A DNA stretch of 64,000 nt, from assembly GCF_022682495.2 (NCBI RefSeq), contig NC_071389.1, positions 103,643,951 through 103,707,950 on the forward strand, in the 5' to 3' direction. Positions within the stretch are counted from its first letter, which is position 1; each line of letters begins with the position of its first letter. The notes under the pieces were generated by a model, which worked only from the letters and a program-made list of their open reading frames with translations, had not been told where the DNA came from and ran no database searches. Below, piece by piece: positions 26,601 to 38,600 of this stretch. Position numbers and translations under genes: made by a program. This DNA is from Desmodus rotundus (lineage: Eukaryota > Chordata > Mammalia > Chiroptera > Phyllostomidae).

Positions 26601-29600
26601 TTGTACAGAGACCATTTAGATCTTCAAATTGAATTTCAGGTTGTGATTAATTTTTCTGATATATATTTACATGAGAATTTTCTGTTGATATTCATTATAT
26701 TGTTTTTAAAGAATTTGAACAGGATTTATCAGAACTCATAGACCATGTTAGGTACAGGAAGATCATAACTCTTCACCCCAGTGCAGATTGTCCCCACATA
26801 CGGGTGTGCCTGTTTACATTCTGTGGTTATTTCCTTGTTGGCTGTGTTTATGTAACATAAGTCTCTGCTATTACATTTGGAATGCAAGTTATTCTGATTT
26901 TTATTGTCAGCTGCTGAGGAGCTTGATATGGAAAATGAATTTTTATTACCGCCTGTTTTTGGAGAAGAATATGAGGAACAGCCTAGACCTCGATCTAAAA
27001 AAAAGGTATAAAATTAATAGTATTTTTACATTTGGTTAATATCTGTATATAGTAATATCTCTATACAGGTATAGAGTAAGGATATAGTGGTTTTCAGTTG
27101 TGCCTGTGACTATGGGAAGATAATTTTGTTTTCTAGATTTAAAAGGACTTTAAAAGCTAGGCTCTTTATTACTTCATTTCTAGGTAATAAAAATGTGTCA
27201 GCTTTAATTGTAACTTTAAAGAAGAGAAGTGAGTATTACTGCCACTTAGGTTTTGTTTTCAGTTTTCTATTGATAAAAGGTTTACATAAAAGGTCAATGT
27301 AGTTGCAGGTAAATTCAATTTTTTCACAAGAATTGAGACTGTTTTCTAGGGAGCTGTTTTTTCCATCATTATTTCTGATGAGACTAATCAATGAGGTTGG
27401 AGTACACTGTTGATGATATCTGGTTTCCTTTAAGTGTGCCAACACATAGACATCTCAAGAGTCTTTAATATTGATTCAGGTAGACCAAATCTAATTGTAC
27501 TAACAGGTATGTATAGTTGTTTTAAAGATTTTATCAACAACTTGCTCTGTTTCTGATTTACAACATAAAGTATGGTCAAAAGAAAAAAAAAAAAAGATGA
27601 CTTTCAGAAATTTCCCCCAAAAGAAACTGAAAAAGGAGTAAGTACGCTGCAGTAGAATCAAGTGGACTCCTACCAGACACCAAACAAAAAGTTAACTTAA
27701 AATGGATCATAGACCTAAATGTAAGAACTAAATTATAAAACTCTTAGAAGAAAACTTAGGCCTCAATTTTTAATTATCTTTGGTTAGGCATAGTTCCTTG
27801 GATATAACACCAAAAGCACCAGGAAGACAATGCAAGAAAATGAATTGGATTACACCAAAATTTAAAACTTGGGTACAGCAAACAGTGCCCTCAATAAAGT
27901 GAAAAGGAGTTGAGGGGTCATTCCCTATATGGTAGATTATTGAAAGGTTCTTCAGTTTCTCTTACATTAGTATTTACAGTCCTTTTATTTCAGATTATTA
28001 GTTTATTGTGTCATATTTTCTCATCAGTGACTCCCAGCAGGGGTTAATACAATTTTATAGTACACAGTGGTTTATATAGAAATAAGGCACTCATGGAAAT
28101 ACATTTCAAGGCATGTTACAGGTAACTATTCTTTGATTCAGGAATACCAGTCAATTCTAAGCATATAGATATACTTCTTTAATTTGCATTTTTTGATTGA
28201 TGGCTTACATAAAGTCATGAAATACTATAGATTTTAAACAAAAGGAAACTTACAATGGTGTTTTACTATTAGGGAACCAAGAGAAAAGCTGTATCAGGAT
28301 ACCAGTCTCATGATGATAGTTCTGATAATTCAGAATGCAGCTTTCCTTTCAAATATACGTATGGTGTAAACGCATGGAAACACTGGGTCAAAACTAGGCA
28401 ACTTGATGAAGATCTTCTGGTATTAGATGAGCTAAAATCTCGTAAGTGTTCTGATTTTGTTTCCCCTATGCCCTATTTAAAAGCAAAAATTTTGTTACTA
28501 ACTACCTTTAATTTTTTAAAATTAAATTTAGCTTTTATATTACTTTTAAGTTGTTAACATAGAATAAATTAATTTTAGGGAGTTTCTTAATCTGAAGACA
28601 GTAAATAATAGCAATTATTAATCTTTTACTTTTTTTTTTTTTTAGCTAAATCAGTAAAGTTAAAAGAGGATCTGCTGTCTCACACCACAACTGAGCTTAA
28701 CTATGGACTAGCTCATTTTGTCAATGAGATCCGCCGGCCAAATGGAGAGAGTTATGCACCCGACAGCATCTATTATCTTTGCCTTGGGATACAGGAGGTT
28801 AGTAATTTGTTGGCTACTTCTGAATATAATGTTAATGAGAGAGATTATTGTGGTAGTTCTTTGACAGAAAAATGTTATGCTTCAAGAATATTAAAGATAG
28901 CTTTATGGAACATAATGAATTATTTCTTCACTAAGACAAAAAAAACTTGGTCTATTAAAAAATACTAGGATATTTTAAAGGATTTTCTGTGTTTCTTTGT
29001 ATGGGGGTGTTTCTGTTATAATTTGATATGTTCCTAAAAATTAATCAAGTTCTCTAAAACTATGTACCAGAACCATGAAGAACACGCCACTTGAAACTTG
29101 GGTGTCTTTTGTAATACACCTAACAAAGTTTTATGTATGATAATTAGGATGACATCATTCTCTTCTTACAGTCTCAAGTAAGTGAATTAACACTCTGAGA
29201 CATGATGCTTATATGCATAGATCATGCTGATATGCAGATGAACAGAAAATGTCTTCTATGCATTGTTGGCCTGTTTCAGTACACACTTCTCATGTGTTTT
29301 TAAAGTATTAAATACTATAACTACTTATTAGTTGTTTGGAATTATCTTACAACAGCAGATAATTCTCTAGGGGTTTTAGGTAAACTATAACTGTGTGTCC
29401 GAATCTGGAGTGAGCCTGTTTTCCATAGTAAGTGTGAATATCAGATATAGGCAGTAACTTCTGGTTCTAAACAAATTGCACAGTTTTGAGACCAGAGGTC
29501 AAGAAAAGATCCCTGTTTCACATCCAGTGTTTTTAAATGTGGTGAATAATGGAAGATCTTCATATGCAGGGTTTTGTTTATAGGCCTAAAATTTAATGTT

Positions 29601-32600
29601 ATGCTGCTATAACAGCATACTGAAGTAAGTTTCTGAAGAAAACTAGAATGTCTTAATTTGTATTTTACTTTCATTCTCTTCAGAATAGAAATTTGCTCAA
29701 GTTGTGTAAGCAGTGTGGGGAAGGTAGCACATAGCTGTACATTACTGTGTGTTCAAAGGCTACCACACATGTTGCAGTAGCAACCTGAAAGAAATAGAGT
29801 AGGTTTTGTTTGTTCTTATTCTTTGGTAGATTTACATATTTTGAGCCTCATGCTTACATTGCAATACTAGGTTCACTATTCCAAAGTCCCAAAACCTGAG
29901 AACCAAGATTTCCACGGAAACTCCTTTGACTGTAAGGCCCAACTCAAAGAGTTGTGATGCAGTTGTCTTCATTATACTTAAAAAAAATTTTTTTTTCTTA
30001 GAATATTAACAGTAGAAGTCATTGTAGAATTCTTAATGTTTCTAAACAAGTAGAGGGTGCTTCCCTACATCACTCTAGGAATATTATTTAATTATGTACA
30101 TGCCCTGTGTTTCCTCTGTAAAAATAAAAAAAAATTGGGAATTCTATATCTGGCCTCAGTGGCTCTGGCACAGGGTGTTAGACCTGTGTATGTATTTTCC
30201 CTTCCTCTTTTATTACACCTTGTAGTAGAGAGGAGTAGGAATAACATTTATAAATATGATGTAGGTGAATGCATCTCAATCCTGTGGTGTCAGAACAAGT
30301 TATTTATTACAAAATTCCCCATGGGAGCAAACAGGAAGTGGGTATTATTTCTTTGTGTCTTGTATTAGCTGTCCACATAGACTATACTTGCCGTGACTTA
30401 CGCATTAGACCTGTATATCTAGTATATGTGTATACTTATTTAAGGTAATTTTTAAAAAAGGGAACATTTATATCATCTTAGTAATAGTTCAATCATTTTA
30501 TTTTTAATAATTAAAAAACTTTTATACTGTATAACATAGTGATTAGACATTTATATATAACTTATGACATGATTACCTTATTAAATCTCATACCCATCTG
30601 ATACCATACATAGTTACTAGAATGTTATTGACACTGTACAAACACAATTATTAGAATATTATTGACTATATTCCCTGTGCTATACCTTACATCTCCATGA
30701 CTATTCTGTAACAACCAATTTGTACTACTTAATCTCTTAACCTTTTTCACCTACCCTCCAAACCCCCTCCCATCTGGTAACTGTCAAAATGTTTTCTGTA
30801 CCTATGAATCTGTTTCTGTTCTGCTTGTTTATTTATTTTGTTTTATAGGTCCCACATATAAATGAAATCATCTGACATTTGTCTTCCTCTGTTTGATTTA
30901 TTTCATGTTGTTACACAGAGCAAGATTTTTTTTTTTTATGCCGAGTCATGTTTTGTTGTGTATATGCACCACTTCTTTATCTTGGTTATTGTAAATAATC
31001 CTACCGTGACTATATAGAGCATATGTCTGTTCAGTTTAGTGTTTTGGGTTTCTTCAGATAGATACCCAGAAGTAGAATTGCAGGGTTCTTCTTTGTCTGT
31101 TGTTACAGCTTTTGTTTTAAAGTCTGTTTTGTCTGGTATAAGTATTGCTACTACAGTTTTTACTTCGTTTGTTTTCATTTTTATGAAATATCTTTTTCCA
31201 TCCCTTTACTTTGAGACCATGTGTGTCTTCTGATCTGAATTGAGTCTTTTGTAGACAATACGTGTAAGGGTTTTGTTTTGTTATCCATTCAGCCACCCTG
31301 TGTCTTTGCATTAGAGCATTTAAATCATTTGCATTAAAAGTAATTGTTGATAGATATGTATGTATTTGTTGCCATTTTATTATTCAGTCTTTTTTTTTTT
31401 TTTCTTCTTCTTCTTAAAGAAGACCCTTTAACATTTTCCTTTGTAATACTGGTTTTGTGATGATGAGCTCTTTTATTTCTTTCTTATCTGGGGAACTCTT
31501 TTCTGACCTTTGATTCTAAATAATAGCTTTGCTGGGTAGAGTAATCTTTTGTTGTAGGTCCTTACTTTTCATCACTTTGAATCTTTTGTGCCAATCCCTT
31601 CTGGCCTGCAAAGTTTCTTTTGAGAATCAGCTGACAGTCTTACGGGGGGGGGGCTTCTTTGTAAGTAACTTAACTGCTTTTCTCTTGCTGCTTTTAAGAT
31701 TCTCTCTTTATCTTTAACCTTTGGCATTTTAATTATGTGTCTTGGTGTAGACCTCTTTGGGTTCATCTTGTTTGGGACTCTGCACTTCTTGAACTTGTAT
31801 ATCTATTTCCTTCACCAGGTTAGAGAAGTGTTTTGTCATTATTTTTTAAAATAGGTTTTCGGTTTCTTGCTCTGTCTCTTTTCTCCTCCTGGCACCATCA
31901 TGATGTAAATGTGGGTACACTTGAAGTTGTCCCACAGGCTCCTTACACCAGGGTGTCAAACTCATTTTCACCAGGCCACATCAGCCTCGCAGTTGCCTTT
32001 AAAGGGCCAAATGTAATTTAGGACTGTATAAATGTAACTACTCCTTAACAGTTAAGCGAGAGCTTGGTGCTGCCAACGGGTAGAAACAAGGTGCTGGGCC
32101 GGATAAAACAAGGTGGAGGGCCGGATTTGGCCCGTGGGCCTTGTGTTTGCCACCTGTGCCTTACCCTCTCTTCTTGTTTTTTTTTTATTCTTTTTTTCTT
32201 TTTGCACTACAAATTGGGTGTCTTCTGCTTCTTTTTACTCCAAATCACTGATGTGAATCTCTGCTTCTTCATTTCAGTTAGTGTATCTTTCATTTTTGAC
32301 TCTTTTTTTACTGTTTCTATTTACATTTTTGTTGTCTGTCTCCTTGTTAAAGTTCTCACTGAGATCATTGAGCATCTTTAATAACCAGTGTTTTGAACTA
32401 TGCGCCTGGTTGATTGCTTGCCTCTATTTGTTTCCTCATTTTGGCTGCCCCCACTGTTTGTTTCTATGAATTAGGTAGAGCTGCTGTGTCTTGTTGGTCT
32501 TGGTAGAATGGCCTTATATTGTAGGTTTCCTGTAGGGCTTAGTAGCATAGCCTTCCTGGTCATCTGATGAGGGCACTCCAGATACTACCCAGTGTGGACT

Positions 32601-35600
32601 GTGTTCTCCCTCTTGTTGTAGTTCAGACTTGGTTATTGTTGACATGTCAGTGGGAGTGATTTACCCCCGACCAATTGGCTTAGAGGAGTGGCTGCAACCA
32701 CAGTGGAGGACCTGCTGTGCAGAGGCCTACCACTTGGAGCACTTCAGCAGAGCTCTGGTGCCTGAGGAGTCCACCTCTTAGATGTGCTTCTAGTGTGTGG
32801 TTGTGTGGTGCTCTAGGGTGATCTGAAACTGGCCACCTGGAGAGCTCCTGGGAGGTGTAGGCCAAAATCAGCTATGACCTTCCTGTGGCCACCCGATAAG
32901 AGCTATGAAGTGCTTTGCAGGTAACTGCTACTTGTGCTGGGCTTAGAGATACCCAGGTTAGGCTAAGCTGCGAACTAGGCCAGCTACCACTAGAGTTGGG
33001 CCTGGGACCACTTAAGAGATACAGGGCACACCAAAGCCAGATGCTACTTGTTGGAGGTTTGTGAATCTTTGAGAGATTTTAGGAAAGGCTGTAGCATGAG
33101 ACAGCACAGGTGTTTGTATGGAAAAGCCACTGGAAACAGCTTGGGTGGGTCTGAAAGTTGGGTGGGTGGTTGTCTCTGGGAATCACCAGGGCAGGGCAAA
33201 GTTAACTAGACTGATGGAGACTCAGTTATGGTACCTTCTGCTGGCTGTGTTTGGGGAGAACTCAGCAAAGGAACAGTGACCTCTGCCAACACTTCTGTCT
33301 AGAAGAAAGCTGGCCCTTCGAAGCTAGAAAATTTAGTTTCTCCTTGTAGGTTCCTGGTGCCTTTGCACCAGTTGCTGCCCCAGCACTGGAGCTCAGTGCC
33401 AGTGAGTCTGAGTAAGTCTGTGCGTAAGCTCTTCAAGAGGAACACCTAGGTCTCAGGACCCTTTGTCTAACTCAGCCACAATACCTGCTGGTTTTTATGG
33501 CCAGAAGTCATGGGGACTGCTCTTTTTGGCACTGGAACCCTAGGCTGGGGTCCTGGTGTAGAGCTGGGACTCCTTGCTCCTCAGGAGGGACATCCAAAGC
33601 TAAGATACCTCTCCTGATTTTTAATCACTACATGTGACAATGGAACAAGCCTGCATCAAATATGTGCCCCTCCTATCAGTCTCTCTGTGGCTGCTGCTTT
33701 TTGTCCTTAGTTACAGAACTTCTGTTAAGTTGGATTTCAGGCAGTTCTTGATGATAGTTGTTCTGAAGTTTGGTTGTAATTTTGACATGGTTGTGGGAGG
33801 AGGTGAGTACCAAGTTTACCTATCTGCCCTCTTGACTGGAAGCCTAGTTCAACCAATTTGAGAAGTGTTGAAAATGCAATAGAGTTCTGCCAAGTTAACT
33901 TACAATGAAAGAAATTGAGTTTTAAGCTCTTACTCTTTTTGTTTTAATGCAACTCTACTTTATGATGTGTTATAGGGTTTCATATAAAATTTTATTTAAA
34001 AATGGCCTCTACTTGTAGTTAAGCTTAAAAACCACTATCTACCATAATATAACTTTAAATCAAAGAATAATGAAAGCCAACAGAATGGGGTTCTCTACCC
34101 TACCCATCTCTAGTGTACCTAGTTCTTCCTAATAGCAAAATTTTTTTGTTCTGTTAGTTCCTCTGGTATTATTTGTATATAGGAATGCAATTGATTTTTA
34201 TATTTTCATCTTATGAGGTTTGTCTAGAAGGTATCCAGCCATGTACTATGAGAAATAGAGACATTCATTGAAGAAGATACAAGAAACATTGTACATAGGA
34301 CAGTGATGCCTCGGTCCCCTTCGGAGTAGGCACCTTGTGACCTCACACTGTTCTCCCAGTCACCATAGCTGCCCTGTCGTGTTTTCCTGAATCTTATCAA
34401 TGGTATGAAATCTCTTCCCTTTCAAAGGTGATTTTAGTTTTGGGAAAAGCCAGAAGCCAGAGGGTTCCAAATCTGGGCTGTGTAGGGGTGCTGATCACTT
34501 GGGTGATTTGATGTTTCTCCAAAAAACTGCACGAGGTGTGATGCGTGAGCAGGCGCATTGTCGTGATGAAGCTGCCAATCATCAGTTGCCCATAGCTGCA
34601 GCCTTCTGAATCATCTGAATAGGTTCTGCACAGGAATGTTCAAGCTTCATGCAACATTTGATGCAGATTCATTGCTCTACTCGCTCAGTCATTTTGAATG
34701 CAGCAGCCACACAATACACGTGCTAACTCAATGGCACCTACTACCCCCACTGACTAGTATAGTGAAGTTGTCATCGTTCACACACGTGCAATCCAGGCCA
34801 CTCTCCTTGGCTGCCAGGTAACATTGATGTTGCGCAAACTGTTCTTGTTATATTAACAATGGCTGGACTTCTCCAGACCTCATATATTCTGTATGTACCA
34901 ATTCACTATTAGTTCTGGTAGGTGGGTTTTTTATTCTTTGAATTTTTTATGTACAGAGTCATGTCATGTATGAATAAGGACAGTTTATTTCTTTCCAATC
35001 TGCATGTCTTTTATTTCTTTTTCTTGCTTTTTTACATTGATTGCTTTGGTCCCACAAAAAGGTGAGTGGAAGTGTTGAGAGTAGAAACCCTTTCCTCATA
35101 TCTGATCCTTGGGAGATAGTTTTTCTCCATGAAGTAGGATGTGCCCTGTATGTTTTTTGGTAGCTTACTGGTACCAGGTCAAGGAAGTTTTCTTCTGTGT
35201 CTTAGTTCAGCAAATTTTCAACTGATGTGCCAAAAAAAAAATTAAAATAGGAGTACCTGACTATTTAGTCACAGGCATTGACCTCTTTTCCCTTAGATTG
35301 TCAAAGAAAAAAAATGACAAAAGCCAACACTACGATACCTATCTTGTATAAAATGCCCTGTCTTGAACCATAAATATATAGGTCATATAATAGAGTTGCA
35401 TCTAATTGGTCACATTGCATAATAAAGTTGTGTTTAATTGGTTAATTCTTGGTACCAGAAATCCTTATATACAAGTGTAGGCACCTGATTTTTTTAAAAA
35501 GTCACTTTGGGGGGAAAAAAGAGTACATAATTACTATTATCATTATTATTTTTGTAAATCAGTCAAAATTATACCAGTTTTTAGTGAGATCTGCAAATAA

Positions 35601-38600
35601 TATATTTTTTTGATGTGTTGCAGAATTTCAGTAATTAGTTTATGTGTGCCATGAGATGAAAGAGGTTGAAAATAGCTGCCTTAGTTGGTTGAGGATTTTT
35701 CTTAACTTTTTATTTTGTTGTTGAGAGTTTTCATAAATAGTTACTGAATTTTGTGAACTACTTTTTTATATCTTTTGAAACAATGATACGATTTTTCTTC
35801 CTGGCTTTAGAATTGGGATAACGGCCTCAAATGACAGTTTTCCTTTCTTCTATTTTCTGAAAGAATTTGTTCAAATAGGTTTTTTTTTTTTTCTTTCTAT
35901 GTGTTTGCCTCTTACATGCCCTGCAGTGGGGACCTGGCCTGCAAGCCAGGCATGGCTTGACTAATGTGCCCTGACTAATTGAACTGTGACCCTTTGGTCA
36001 CAGGTCAGCGCTCAATCCACTGAGCCACACCAGGGCTCAAATTGGTATTTTTTTTTCCCTGAGGTATTTGATAGAATTCACCAGTGAAGCCAAATGGCCC
36101 TGCTTTTTTTTGTTTGTTTGTTTGTTGTTAGTAGTAGTTTTGAATCATTCCTTTAGTTGACATAGGATTATTTAGGTTTTCTGTTTTTCTTTTTTTATTT
36201 ATGTAGAGTGAGGGGAAGGGAAGGAGAAAGAGAGGGGGAGAAACATCAGTGTGTGGTTGCCTCTTGCACGCTGCCTACTGGGGACCTGGCCCACAACCCA
36301 AGCATGTGCCCTGATGGGCAATCAAACCTGCAACCCTTTGGTTCGTAGGCCCTCACAATCTACTGAGCTACACCAGCCAGGGCGGTTTTCTGTTTTTCTT
36401 GAGTCAATTTTGGCAATTTTGTCTTTCAAGAAATGTATGTATTTTACCAAAGTTGGAAATTTTTTGGCATAAATTGATAATATTCGCTTACTAGTCTTTT
36501 TTTTCTGCATTATATTATTTTTATTTGTTTCTATACTGGTAATCAACCACCATTATATGTAGAAGTTTTTCTTTTTCCTCATCTTTCTATCATTGCTAAA
36601 GCTGGTGGTGATTTGTGCCTTTTTTTGTTTCTTGAACAGTCTGTCTCAGAAATCTGCAAACTTTTTTTAAGAGTGAAGTACAATATTAAATAATTTAGGC
36701 TTTGCAAGGCAAGAGGCAAAAATCTAGGATATGCCCTGGCCAGTGTGGCTCATTTGGTTGGGCATCATCCCACAAACCAAAAAGCCATGGGTTCAGTTCT
36801 TTGTAGGGGCACATGCCTGGTTGCAGATTTGTTTCCCAGTTGGGGCATGTGCAGAAAGCAACCAGTTGATGTTTCTCACTCACATCAATGTTTCCATCTC
36901 TTTTTCCATCCCTTCTCCTCTCTCTGAAGTCAATAAAAGAAATTAAAAAAAAATTAGGATATTATGAAGTTACTTAAATAGCAACTTAAAATGTAACTAT
37001 TTTTATTTATTTTTAAATTCCATTGAATTTATTGGAGTGACATTGGATAATAAAATTATATGGGTTTCAAATGTACAATTCTATATTACATTTTCTGTAT
37101 ATTGTATTGTGTGTTTAACATCCAAAGTGAAGTCTCCTTCTATGATCCTTTGCTGGGCAAAAACATTTTAGTTTGTTGTAGTCACTTTTGTTTCCCTTGT
37201 AGGAGGAGACATATCAGAAAAAATACTGCTACAACAAATATCTGAGATTTTACTATAATTTCTTCTTGGATTTTGTGGTTTCAAGTCTTACATTTAGCTC
37301 TGTAATGCATTTTGAAATTTTTTTTAATTGTTGTTCAGTTTCAGTTGTCCTGCCTTTTCCCCCATTGCTCTCTCCTACCCCATCTCCCCGCCACCCTCCA
37401 CATTTTGAGTTTATTCTTGTGTATGGTGTAAGAAGGTGATGTAATTTCATTTCTCTGCATGCATCTGTCCAATTTTCTTAACACCATTTATTGAATAGAC
37501 TATCTTTACCCCACTGCATATTTTTGCCTCCTTTCTTGAATATTAATTGACCATAAAGGTGTGGGTCTATTTCTGGGCTATGTATCTGTTTTTACGCTAG
37601 TACCATGCTGTTTTGATTGCTGTGGCCTTGTAGTACAGTTTGATGTGAGGTAGCATGATTCCTCCAGCTTTGTTCTTCCTTCTCAAGATTGCTGTGGCTA
37701 TTCGGGATCTTTTGTGGTTCCACGTACATTTTTGGAATATTCTAGTTCTGTGAAATATCATTTATTCTCTTGTTAGGAATTGCGTTGAATCTACAGATTG
37801 CTCTGGGTAGTATGAACATTTTAATGATGTTAATTCTTGCTAACCATGAACCCGATATATGCTTCCAGTTATCTGTATCTTTTTCAGTTTCTTTATTCAG
37901 TGTCCTATAATTTTCTGATCACAGGTCTTTTATCTCCTTGGTTAAATTTATTCCAAGGTACTTTTTTCCTTTTTTGAAGCAATTATAAATGAGGTTGTTT
38001 TCTTAGTTTCTTTTTCTGATCATTATTAATGTATAAAAATACAACAGATTACTGAATGTTTATTTTGTATCCTGCTACTTCACTGAATTCTGTGATCATT
38101 TCTAGTTCGTTCTTGGTAGAATCTTTGGGGTTCTCTATATACAGAATCATGTCACCTGCAAATAATGACAGTTTTATTTCTTTCCAATTTGGATGCATTT
38201 TGTTTCTTCTTCTCTGATTGCTGTGGCTAGAAGTTCCAGCACTATGTGGAAAAAGAGAGGCGAAAGTGGACATCCTTGTCTTGTTCCTGATCTGAAGGGA
38301 AATGCTTTTAATTTTTGTGCAATTGAGTATGTTTGCTGTGAGTGTGTCATATATGACCCTTATTATGTAGAGGTGTATTCCTGTACTTGTACTTTGCTGA
38401 GTGTTTTTATCATAAATGGGTGCTGGGTTTTATCAAATGCTTTTCTCTGCATGTATTGACATGATCATATGACTTTTTGGTTCGTAGGCTAATGCTTAGT
38501 CCACTGAGCCACAGCAGCCAGGGTTTCCTTCCTTTTAAAAGTTGATTCTTTATATACTGAAAAATGTCTTCTCAAAAAAATTTTTTACTACTAAAATGTA

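Larger units (their letters stand above)
35640..36560 (-). mobile_element. L1 ORF2 fragment split by two Ves SINEs
   Basis: Antisense L1 ORF2 sequence, for example gatagaattcaccagtgaag at about 36070 and ctggctttagaattgggata at 35802. It is interrupted by SINEs at 35880-36037 and 36191-36383. Confidence 0.75.

Noticed and set aside
31572..31766. Small antisense open frame as a gene
   Set aside because: It is a piece of L1 ORF1 (KMPKVKDKE motif) with broken frame on both sides.
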